Source: Pseudomonadota bacterium (GTDB lineage: Bacteria; Pseudomonadota; Gammaproteobacteria; Burkholderiales; Rhodocyclaceae). Taken from it: DNA of 64,000 nt. The stretch lies in the NCBI GenBank assembly GCA_018241665.1, contig JAFEDK010000001.1, forward strand, positions 17,869-81,868, given 5' to 3'. The notes under the pieces are model-generated. The model had not been told where the DNA came from. It worked only from the letters and a program-made list of their open reading frames with translations, and searched no databases. The stretch's first letter is position 1, and each line of letters begins with the position of its first letter. This document shows positions 16,585 to 24,423 of the stretch, in pieces. The position numbers were made by a program, and so were the translations under genes.

Positions 16585-18387
16585 TCAGTTCAGGCGGGTG
16601 ACGCGCGGTGCCGGCGGCGCCAGGTTGAGGTTCTTCTTCATGAAGCCGACGAAGGCGTCGATGTCGATGACGCCGCTGTTGGTGACGTTGGTGCCACTGG
16701 TGGTGACCACCGAGAAGTTGTCGCCCGGGCCGGGGGCCATGAAACTGTTGAGCGTGACCCGGTAGGTCTTGCCCATGTCCATCGCCACGCCGTTGAGCTT
16801 GAGGGAGCCGGCCACCACCCGGTTGCCGCTGCCGACCGCGGCGCCAGCTGGCCTGGCGGCGTCCCAGCTGTAGCTGAACGTGTTGCTCGGCTGGAGCATG
16901 CGGCCACAACCGTTGGCTCCGGTCTTGGCGGAACAGTTGGGCGCCTCCCACTGCTGTTCCAGCAGGCGGACGATCTGCGCGCCGGTGAGATCCACGGTGG
17001 CCAGCGTGTTGCCGAAGGGCGCCACGGTGAGCAGGTCGCCATAGGTGACCGCGCCGCCGTTCTTGTAGATCAGGTCAGCACGCACGCCGCCCGGATTGAT
17101 GAAGGCAATGTCGGCCTGCGGACCGCCGGACAGGTACACGTCGGCCATCACGTCGCCCATCGGGCCTTCGGCGGTTTCGTCGCGGGTCGGCGTGGCGGTG
17201 TTGGAGAGCAGGGCCCGCTTGATGTCGGCAGTGATCGAGCCAACCACCTGGTTCTTCAGCGTGGCTGCGAGACTCACGTAGGACTGCACCGCGGCGTCGA
17301 TGGCGGCGTCCTTGGCGAGGATCGCGTAGCCGGTCGGCGCCGAGGTGTTGAGGTCGTTGATGACCGGCACGCTGTTGGCTGCCACGCTGGTGACGCCCCT
17401 GCCCGGCACGATGGTCAAGTTGATGTCGGTGACCGCGCTGCCGTAGAAGCCGGTGGAGGTCAGCAGCTTGCCGTTGCGCTTGCAGACGTATTCCTGGTGC
17501 GTATGGCCACTGACCACCACGTCCACGTCCTTGCCGAGGGCATCGACGACGGGAAGGATGTCGCCGGACAGGTTCGGGCAGCTCTGGTCATTGAGGGTGG
17601 ACGCCGTGGTCTGGCCGCCCTGGTGGATCAGCACCACCACCGCATCGACGCCGTCCTTCTTGAGCTGGGCAGCGTAGCTGTTGATGGTGGTCGCCTCGTC
17701 GAGGAAGTTCAGGCCGGCAACACCGGTGGAGGTCACCACCGCCGGCGTGCCCTTCAGGGTCAGGCCGATGAAGCCCACCGAGGCCTTGCCGAACTTCTTC
17801 ACGTAGGTCGCCGCAAACAGGGTCTTGCCGCTGGCGGCATCCACCACGTTGGCCGACAGCCACTTGTAGCTGGCCCCCGGGAAGACGCCGCCGTTGATGC
17901 AGGTGTCCTTGCCGACGGTGCCGCCGACGTAGCAGCCGCCATTCTGCAGGCGCTGCAGCTCGCCCTTGCCGTGGTCGAACTCGTGGTTGCCGACCGAAGT
18001 CACTTCGAGGCCGATCTGGTTGAGGATGTCCACGGTGGCTTCGTCGTGGGTCAGCGTGGAGGTGACCGGCGACGCGCCGACCATGTCGCCGGCGCCGACG
18101 ACGATGCTGTTGGCGTTGCTGGCCCTGAGCTGTTTGATCAGTGTCGCCAGGTAGGCGGCGCCGCCCGTGCGCACGGTGGTGCCGGCGGCATTGGCCGGGT
18201 CCTTCAGCACCACGGAGCCGCCGTTGTTGGCGGCCGGCACTTCGATGTTGCCGTGGAAATCGTTCATCGCAATCACCTTGACGGTGACCGGATCGGGCAG
18301 ACTGCTGGAGCTGCCGCCGCAAGCCGCCAGCGCCAGTACGGAACTCGCCGCCAACCCGGCGGCGAGCTTCTTGACAGGGAATTGCAT
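16585..18387 (-). CDS. 5'-nucleotidase/UshA-family metallophosphoesterase lipoprotein
   Basis: A 600-aa surface or periplasmic nucleotidase. The ATG at 18387 (GAGGAAG upstream) opens a lipoprotein signal with lipobox LAAC near residue 21. The metallophosphoesterase domain shows IAMNDFHGNIE, VGAGDMVGASP, VGNHEFDHG and VVSGHTHQEY, which together bind the dimetal centre. The C-terminal 5_nucleotid_C domain (about residues 340-560) includes GDVMADVYL and NPGGVRADL with TVAPFGNTLA. Enzymes of this kind hydrolyse nucleotides outside the cytoplasm for phosphate and nucleoside scavenging. It ends at a terminator-like hairpin. Confidence 0.93.
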   Translation of the reverse strand: MQFPVKKLAAGLAASSVLALAACGGSSSSLPDPVTVKVIAMNDFHGNIEVPAANNGGSVVLKDPANAAGTTVRTGGAAYLATLIKQLRASNANSIVVGAGDMVGASPVTSTLTHDEATVDILNQIGLEVTSVGNHEFDHGKGELQRLQNGGCYVGGTVGKDTCINGGVFPGASYKWLSANVVDAASGKTLFAATYVKKFGKASVGFIGLTLKGTPAVVTSTGVAGLNFLDEATTINSYAAQLKKDGVDAVVVLIHQGGQTTASTLNDQSCPNLSGDILPVVDALGKDVDVVVSGHTHQEYVCKRNGKLLTSTGFYGSAVTDINLTIVPGRGVTSVAANSVPVINDLNTSAPTGYAILAKDAAIDAAVQSYVSLAATLKNQVVGSITADIKRALLSNTATPTRDETAEGPMGDVMADVYLSGGPQADIAFINPGGVRADLIYKNGGAVTYGDLLTVAPFGNTLATVDLTGAQIVRLLEQQWEAPNCSAKTGANGCGRMLQPSNTFSYSWDAARPAGAAVGSGNRVVAGSLKLNGVAMDMGKTYRVTLNSFMAPGPGDNFSVVTTSGTNVTNSGVIDIDAFVGFMKKNLNLAPPAPRVTRLN

Positions 18388-18470
18388 GGTCTTCCTCGGA
18401 AGGTCGGGGGGCACCCGCAACCTTGCCGAAGGAATATGACCCACCGATTAAGACAACCTGCTTGGGGTCT

Positions 18471-20492
18471 TCAGACCAGCCAGCTGACCGCTTCCAGGCC
18501 GATCCGGCACAGGAAGGCGATACCCAGCGCCAGCGCCACCGACAGGCCGATGGAGAACAGCGCGTCGCGCCGCCCGATGGTCTTCAGCATCACCGCGAAG
18601 GTGGACACGCAAGGCACGTAGAAGGTCAGGAACACCAGGAAAGTGGTGATCTGCACCCAGTCGAGCAGCGGCGCAATATCTTGGGTGCCGAGGGCCTGGT
18701 AGACCATCAGCAGGGACAGCTCCTTGCGCAGCACGCCGAACAGGATCGGCACCCCGAGGACCACCGGCAAGCCCAGCCACCAGTGGGTGACGGGAAGCAG
18801 CAGCGTGTTGACCACCGCGTCGGCGCCGAAATGCGCCAGCAGCGCCAGCACCACACTGCCCAGCACCAGCAGCGGCGTGACGATGGTCAGAATGTCGCTG
18901 GTGCGCTCCCAGGTGATGGACAGCAGGCGCCGCCACTGGGGCAAGGCATACGGCGGAATGGCCTGGATCATGCCCGGGCTGGCCTGCACGTAGCGGCGGG
19001 TCAGCAGCTTGCCGGACACGGCGATGATCAGCATGGTCAGCAGGAAGATGCCCAGCACCCCTCCCCAGCCCAGATACTTGCCACCGATGGCGAGCACGAT
19101 GGCCGAGCGCGCCGAGCAGGGCACGAAGGTGATCAGCAGCGATGCGACGATGCGCTCCCGCCCCGACGAGGTGGCCGCCGCCGCCGACAGGGCCGGCACG
19201 TTGCAGCCGAGGCCAAGCAGGAAGGGCACCGCCACGCCACCGTGCAGGCCGATGCGGTGGAAGCCCCGGTCCACCACGAAGGCGACCCGGTGCATGATGC
19301 CCGACTCCTCCAGGCTGACCAGCAACAGCACCAGCGGCAGCATGTAGGGCACCACGATGCCGACCAGGCCGACCATTCCGTCGGCGACGGCCCGCCCGAT
19401 CACCCCGACGGTGGTATCCGGCTCCCACTCGCCGACCCATGCAGCGAGGGGCGCCGAGGTGATGGAGTCGAGCGTCGTGCTGACCTCGAAGACCATGAAC
19501 AGCACCAGCGCGAACACCGCCAGCGTGCCGATGAAACCCCACTGGGGATGCAGGAAGACCCGGTCCAGCGCGCGCTTCCAGCCGGCCTTCTCGGCGGCGT
19601 GGCCGAGGCGGGTGACCTGCTCGTGCAGCGCCGCGGCGCGGTAGTGGCGGTCGGCGAAGAGCTCCTCCGCCAACGGCCGCGGCAGGTGACGCGCGGCTTC
19701 GGCGCGGGCCTCCGCAATGGCCGGCAGCAACGCCGGGAACAGGCGCGCCATCTCGGCGGTGAAATAGGTGTTGTCCTTGGCGAGCTGCGTCAGCAGCAGC
19801 GAACGCGGCACCGGAAAAGCCGCTTCGACTTCCGGCTTGTCGAGAATCGCATTGAGCCCGGCCAAAGCCTTGAGCAGATGGGCGCCGGGCAGTTGCGGCA
19901 GCGGGCAGGTCTTGCTGCGCACCGCGTTGAGGGCCGCCTCGAACAGCGTGGTGATGCCCTTGCCCATGTGGGCGACGGTGGGCACGACAGGCACGCCGAG
20001 TTCGGCGGAAAGGGCTTCCACGTTGATGTAGATGCCGCGCTCACGCGCTTCGTCGAGGCGATTGAGGGCGATCACCAGTGGCTTGCCGAGCTGGCAAAGT
20101 TCCTGGGCGAGCGCCAGGTTGGGCTCCAGCGCGGTGGCGTCCACCACCTGGATCAACACGTCGGGGGCCTTGAAGCCCCCCTTCCCGGGCTGGCCGCCCA
20201 GCAGGGCCATCAGCAGCAGGCGGTCGGCGTCGTCGAGATCGTGCAGCGTGCGCAACGACGGCAGGTCCACCAGGGAAGCCTGCTCGAGGCCGACATTCAC
20301 CTGGCAGGCATCGAAACCGAGAGCGCTGCCGGCGAGCTGGCCGGATTCGACCGCAGTGCTGGACGCGGCCTGGAAGATCGTGCTCTTGCCGGTCTGGGCC
20401 AGGCCGACCAGGGCGACCTGCGGACGGCGGGCACCACGCAGCAGGGTGGTGGGCAAGGCGATGGTCGCAACGGCGGGGGCAGCGGCATTCAT
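18471..20492 (-). CDS. feoB: FeoB-like ferrous iron transporter
   Basis: A 673-aa iron transporter with an N-terminal GTPase domain and a C-terminal membrane channel. G motifs are VGLAQTGKSTIF (G1), VDLPS (G3; the usual Gly is Ser) and NRLD (G4; the usual Lys is Arg). The two membrane gate motifs with conserved Cys are present: GLGCNVPALS and FYVPCVSTFAV. The ATG at 20492 follows GGGGAGGG. No FeoA or FeoC is encoded nearby, so this is a stand-alone FeoB with slightly divergent G motifs. An upstream -10 TATAAT overlapped by a Fur-like site suggests repression by iron. Confidence 0.9.
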   Translation of the reverse strand: MNAAAPAVATIALPTTLLRGARRPQVALVGLAQTGKSTIFQAASSTAVESGQLAGSALGFDACQVNVGLEQASLVDLPSLRTLHDLDDADRLLLMALLGGQPGKGGFKAPDVLIQVVDATALEPNLALAQELCQLGKPLVIALNRLDEARERGIYINVEALSAELGVPVVPTVAHMGKGITTLFEAALNAVRSKTCPLPQLPGAHLLKALAGLNAILDKPEVEAAFPVPRSLLLTQLAKDNTYFTAEMARLFPALLPAIAEARAEAARHLPRPLAEELFADRHYRAAALHEQVTRLGHAAEKAGWKRALDRVFLHPQWGFIGTLAVFALVLFMVFEVSTTLDSITSAPLAAWVGEWEPDTTVGVIGRAVADGMVGLVGIVVPYMLPLVLLLVSLEESGIMHRVAFVVDRGFHRIGLHGGVAVPFLLGLGCNVPALSAAAATSSGRERIVASLLITFVPCSARSAIVLAIGGKYLGWGGVLGIFLLTMLIIAVSGKLLTRRYVQASPGMIQAIPPYALPQWRRLLSITWERTSDILTIVTPLLVLGSVVLALLAHFGADAVVNTLLLPVTHWWLGLPVVLGVPILFGVLRKELSLLMVYQALGTQDIAPLLDWVQITTFLVFLTFYVPCVSTFAVMLKTIGRRDALFSIGLSVALALGIAFLCRIGLEAVSWLV

Positions 20493-20598
20493 GCGCAAAC
20501 CCTCCCCATGGCTGGGAACCGGGCCGGCCCCGCCGGAGTGCGCTGCTGTCCTGGAATACGAATCATCGGGAACCGCCAAATGCAGATCAGTTGCGCCG

Positions 20599-20628
20599 AT
20601 TATAGGTACAAATAAGAATTGTTCGCAA
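20599..20628 (-). promoter_or_regulatory. feoB promoter with overlapping Fur-box-like site
   Basis: On the minus strand TTGCGA (20628-20623), an 18-bp spacer and a perfect TATAAT (20604-20599) lie about 110 bases before the feoB ATG. The + strand sequence AAATAAGAATTGTTCGCAAA, from about 20610, covers the -35 and most of the spacer and closely resembles Fur boxes of the AATAAGAATTGTTCTCATT type. Binding here would block RNA polymerase. Confidence 0.65.
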
Positions 20629-20635
20629 ATGAATT

Positions 20636-20657
20636 CCCCGCTGCACCGACAGCGGGG
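20636..20657 (-). terminator. Hairpin after the LuxR-type regulator
   Basis: CCCCGCTG-6 nt-CAGCGGGG forms a perfect 8-bp stem between the regulator stop (20676) and the feoB promoter. There is no T-run, so function as a terminator is uncertain. Confidence 0.35.
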
Positions 20658-20675
20658 TTGGCCCCACTCCAGCGC

Positions 20676-21323
20676 TCAGACGCGCAGGCCGGCGCGGGTC
20701 ATCATCAGCAAGGCCTGGGCCCGGCTGGTCACCCCGAGGGAGCGCAGGATCGCCGACACATGAACCTTGACCGTCCCTTCCGACAGCCCGAGGAATTCGG
20801 CGATATCACGGTTGGACTTGCCCTGGGCCACCAGCTCCAGCACCCGGCCCTGGGCGGCGGTCAGCTGGAAGCGTTCGGCGAAGGCCTGGCTGGCGCGCCG
20901 GTTGCGGTTGCCGTCATTGCCGCCGATGGCCGAATCCGGCGTAAACACACCGCCGGCCAGGATGGTCCGCACCGCTTCGATCAGCGTATTGCTCGGACTG
21001 GCCTTCGACACGAAACCCGAAGCACCGGCCTTCAAGGCCCGCTGCACGGACTCCCGGTCGTCGAGGGCCGACACCACCAGCGCCGGCACGTCGGGAAAGC
21101 GCTTGGCGATCACCCCGAGCAGCGAGAAGCCGTTGATCTCCGGCAGCATCAGGTCCACCACCAGCAGGTCGCAGTTCGGATCCGCCTCCAGCAGGGCCAG
21201 CGCGTCGGTCGCGTTGCTGGCCTGCTCGCAGTGCACGCCCTCCCCCACCTGGGCGAGGGTCAGGGCCATCGCCTCGCGCACCAGCACGTGGTCTTCAATA
21301 ATCAATATGCGTGTTTGCATCAT
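20676..21323 (-). CDS. NarL/LuxR-family response regulator
   Basis: A 215-aa two-component regulator. The receiver has the acidic pair in ILIIEDH, phosphoacceptor D57 in LVVDLMLPEING and a Lys in GFVSKAS. The C-terminal LuxR helix-turn-helix reads LTAAQGRVLELVAQGKSNRDIAEFLGLS and TVKVHVSAIL in sequence. Three consecutive start codons (GTG-ATG-ATG at 21326-21318) are possible; the first ATG is used. It is divergent from the TonB receptor - binding protein - hybrid kinase operon, 109 bases away, and is the most likely output regulator of that kinase. Confidence 0.92.
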   Translation of the reverse strand: MMQTRILIIEDHVLVREAMALTLAQVGEGVHCEQASNATDALALLEADPNCDLLVVDLMLPEINGFSLLGVIAKRFPDVPALVVSALDDRESVQRALKAGASGFVSKASPSNTLIEAVRTILAGGVFTPDSAIGGNDGNRNRRASQAFAERFQLTAAQGRVLELVAQGKSNRDIAEFLGLSEGTVKVHVSAILRSLGVTSRAQALLMMTRAGLRV

Positions 21324-21432
21324 CACAAATCGTTAAATTGGACGGCTGTCCGCAATCCGGGCCAGTTTAGCCTACCCAGCACGCAACAAAACGTAGAAAA
21401 TCCGGCCTCCGGGCCGAAACGGCACGACGACC

Positions 21433-23493
21433 ATGCCGATATCCCAGTTTTCCGCCCGCCGCCTCATCATTTTCCTGTTGCCTGCAATCGGAATACCCAT
21501 TTCGGGCATGTCGGCCGCGGCGACCAGTGAATCCGCCTACCTGGACGACCTGCCGGTCGTCCTGTCGGCCAGCCGCCTGTCCCAGGCCCAGGCCGATGCG
21601 CCAGGAGCGGTGACGATCATCGACCGGGCCATGATCTCGGCCTCCGGCGCCCGCAACATCAATGAACTGTTCCGCGTGGTGCCCGGCTTCCAGGTCGGCA
21701 TGCACACCGGCAACCAGCCGCTGGTGAGCTACCACGGCCTGTCCGACGAAGCGCCGCGGCGCATGCTGGTGCAGGTGGACGGCCGTTCGGTGTATTCGCC
21801 GTACTTCATTGCCGGCGTCGAATGGAACCAGCTCGGCGTGGACATCGACGACATCGAGCGCATCGAGGTCTTCCGCGGCTCCAACTCGGCGGCCTACGGC
21901 AGCAATGCGTTCCTCGGCGTCGCCAACATCATCACCCGTGCCCCCTCCGAAACCCTCGGCACCCGCGTGCGCTACCGGGGTGGCAGCGACGGCGTCAATG
22001 ACATCGGCGTGCGCATCGGCAAGCAGCTGGGCGACGTGGACCTGCGCCTCAGCGTGGCCCGCAATTACGACCGGGGCTTCTCCGACATCAACGACTGGCG
22101 CCGCTACGAACTGGCGACCCTGCGTGCCGACTGGGCGCCCAACCGGGTAGACCAGTTCGAGTTCCAGGCAGGCTGGACGCGCAACGCGCTGGGCATCGGC
22201 AAGGACAACAACCTCACCGACCCTGAGCGGGACAGCAGCATCGGCACCGGCTTCGGCCTGCTGCGCTGGCGCCACGCGCCGGCCCCCGACGAAGAGCTGA
22301 GCGTCACCTACTACCATCAGGAGGAATCCGGGCAGGACAGCTTCACCGCCAACGTGCCGATCCGCCCGGCCCAATCGCGCCTGCCGGTCACGATCAACAT
22401 TCCGCTGCTGATCGATTACGGTTTCAAGGCGGTCCGGGACGACATCGAAATCCAGCGCATCACCCATCCGGGCGAAGCCCTGCGGGCGATGTTCGGCGCC
22501 GGCGCACGCGTGGACCAGATCCACGCCCCCTTGCGCTTCAACACCGACGAGACCATGCGGGTGGCCGTCAACCACCTGTTCGGCACCCTCGAATGGCGGG
22601 CCTCTCCGCGCTGGCTGTTCAATGCCGGGGCCATGCTGGAGAACAACGCCCTCACCGGCACATCGCTGGCGCCACGCTTCTCAGCCAACTATCATATGAC
22701 GGAAGCGCAAACCTGGCGGTTGGCCGCCAACCGTTCATATCGGAGTCCCATGGCGTTCGAGCAGAAATCCAGCATGATCTTCGTGAACTCCGCCCCCATC
22801 GCCACGCCGCGTTTCACGATCCCGACCGGTACGCCGATCTCCCAGACCTTCCGTCCATCCCCCGACCTGCGCGCCGAGCGGATCACCACGTATGAGCTGG
22901 GCTATCTCGCCGAGCTGCGGCCGCTGGCCACCACCTTCGACGCACGCCTGTTCCTCGAACGGGCCCGCGACCTGATCGAGATGCGGCTGGAGAACTCCAC
23001 CGTCGGCCTGCTGCCCCGCGACAACACCCGCTACTTCGCCAACAGCGGGCGGGCCGACATCCGCGGCCTTGAACTCAGCGCCACCTGGCGGCCGGCCCCG
23101 GCCACCTGGCTGTCGGCCCAGCACACCGAGCTGCGCATCGACGGCCCCGGCGACGCCGCCACCGCCAGGGCCGCCAATCCGAGTGGCTGGGTCGAATACA
23201 CCACCCCCAGGCACAGCTCGGCGCTGTTCGGCGCGTGGGAGTTCCATCCACGCTGGCAGGTCAGCGCCACCCACACCTGGGTCGGGTCGATGAGCTGGTA
23301 CCAGGACGGCGCCCACCGGGTCGCCAGCTACCGCCAGCTGGACCTGCGCCTGGCCCACCGCCTGCCGCCTGCGCTGGCCCGTGGCGACATCGCGCTCACG
23401 GCCCAGAACATCGACGGCGTGGACCAGACCTATGCGCCGCGGACCTCCGCCTGGGGCAGCCGGGTGTTCTGCACCCTCGGACTCGAATTCTGA
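21433..23493 (+). CDS. TonB-dependent outer-membrane receptor
   Basis: A 686-aa outer-membrane receptor. A signal peptide occupies about residues 1-30. The N-terminal plug follows: LPVVLSASRLSQ, then APGAVTIIDRAMI, INELFRVVPGFQVG and IERIEVFRGSNSAAYGSNAF, a standard plug signature. The rest is a 22-strand barrel ending in the aromatic SRVFCTLGLEF, with a terminal Phe typical of BAM recognition. The ligand is unknown. It is the first gene of an operon with a periplasmic binding protein and a hybrid kinase, and lies near feoB; iron-complex uptake or sensing are both possible. No FecR-type signalling extension is evident. Confidence 0.9.
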   Translation: MPISQFSARRLIIFLLPAIGIPISGMSAAATSESAYLDDLPVVLSASRLSQAQADAPGAVTIIDRAMISASGARNINELFRVVPGFQVGMHTGNQPLVSYHGLSDEAPRRMLVQVDGRSVYSPYFIAGVEWNQLGVDIDDIERIEVFRGSNSAAYGSNAFLGVANIITRAPSETLGTRVRYRGGSDGVNDIGVRIGKQLGDVDLRLSVARNYDRGFSDINDWRRYELATLRADWAPNRVDQFEFQAGWTRNALGIGKDNNLTDPERDSSIGTGFGLLRWRHAPAPDEELSVTYYHQEESGQDSFTANVPIRPAQSRLPVTINIPLLIDYGFKAVRDDIEIQRITHPGEALRAMFGAGARVDQIHAPLRFNTDETMRVAVNHLFGTLEWRASPRWLFNAGAMLENNALTGTSLAPRFSANYHMTEAQTWRLAANRSYRSPMAFEQKSSMIFVNSAPIATPRFTIPTGTPISQTFRPSPDLRAERITTYELGYLAELRPLATTFDARLFLERARDLIEMRLENSTVGLLPRDNTRYFANSGRADIRGLELSATWRPAPATWLSAQHTELRIDGPGDAATARAANPSGWVEYTTPRHSSALFGAWEFHPRWQVSATHTWVGSMSWYQDGAHRVASYRQLDLRLAHRLPPALARGDIALTAQNIDGVDQTYAPRTSAWGSRVFCTLGLEF

Positions 23494-23499
23494 TCCCCG

Positions 23500-24423
23500 A
23501 TGGGGCGCCTGCGACTCTTCCTCCTCGCACTGTGTGCGGCCCTGCTGGTCGCAGCCCTCCCCGTCCACGCGGCGCAGGTGGCCCTGGTCCTGTCAGAGGA
23601 GGGGGGCGCCTTCGGCGAGGCCGCCGACGCGGTCTCGTCCGAACTGCGCAGCGCCGGCCACCGCATCCAGACCGTCACCACCCCCTTGCGCGCCGAGGAC
23701 GGCGCCACCCTCAACGCCAGCGCGCTGATCGTCACCTTCGGTACCCGCGCCGCCCAGACCATCGCCGGCCTCGCCCCGCGCAGCCTGCTGCTGCACACCC
23801 TGCTGCCGCGCAGCGCCTATGATCGCCTGCCCCAGCGCAGCGAGGACGGGCGGCGCACCTCGGCGGTATTCATCGACCAGCCGGCGGGCCGGCAGATCGA
23901 ACTGCTGCGCCTCGCCCTGCCCGACTGGTCGCGGGTGGCCCTTATCGTCGGCCGGGAAAGCAGCGAACTGGGCGCGCGCCTGCAGACCAACGCCCGCGAA
24001 CGGCGCCTCCGCCCGGTACTCGAACAGGTCAGCGACGAGAGCGACCTCTATCCGACCCTGCAGCGCGTACTGGCCGAGCCGACCATCCTGCTGGCCATCC
24101 CCGACGCGGCCCTCTACAACAACCGCACGATCTCCAACATCCTGCTCACCGCCTACCACCACCGCTCGCCGGTGGTCGGTTTCTCGCCCGCCTACGTCAA
24201 GGCCGGCGCGCTACTGGCCCTGTACAGCACGCCGGCGCAGATCGGCCAGCAGGCCGGTGAAACCGCCCGCCACGCCCTCGCCAGCGGCAACCTGCCGGCC
24301 GCCAGTGCCCCGCGCTACTTCCACGTCGGCACCAACCCCTACGTGGCGCGCTCCCTCGGCATCAACCTGGAAGACGCCAACACCCTGCGCGAACGCCTGG
24401 AACGCTGGGAGAACGCCCAGTGA
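23500..24423 (+). CDS. Periplasmic binding protein (ABC_sub_bind-like), orphan
   Basis: A 307-aa exported protein: signal peptide about residues 1-24 (cleavage after VHAA), then two Rossmann-like lobes. The pattern resembles ABC_sub_bind (PF04392) solute-binding proteins: VALVLSEEGGAFGEA, IVTFGTRAAQTIA, VALIVGRESSELG, LLAIPDAALYNN and VVGFSPAYVKAGALLALYS. No permease or ATPase gene is adjacent. The gene lies between a TonB receptor and a membrane hybrid kinase, with the next gene's GTG overlapping its stop (GTGA). A role as ligand-presenting sensor subunit for that kinase is a reasonable inference. Confidence 0.82.
   Translation: MGRLRLFLLALCAALLVAALPVHAAQVALVLSEEGGAFGEAADAVSSELRSAGHRIQTVTTPLRAEDGATLNASALIVTFGTRAAQTIAGLAPRSLLLHTLLPRSAYDRLPQRSEDGRRTSAVFIDQPAGRQIELLRLALPDWSRVALIVGRESSELGARLQTNARERRLRPVLEQVSDESDLYPTLQRVLAEPTILLAIPDAALYNNRTISNILLTAYHHRSPVVGFSPAYVKAGALLALYSTPAQIGQQAGETARHALASGNLPAASAPRYFHVGTNPYVARSLGINLEDANTLRERLERWENAQ

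Noticed and set aside
16423-18621. A 732-codon open frame on the + strand antisense to the 5'-nucleotidase gene
   Set aside because: No recognisable motif, biased composition, and it covers a gene with intact metallophosphoesterase motifs and lipobox.
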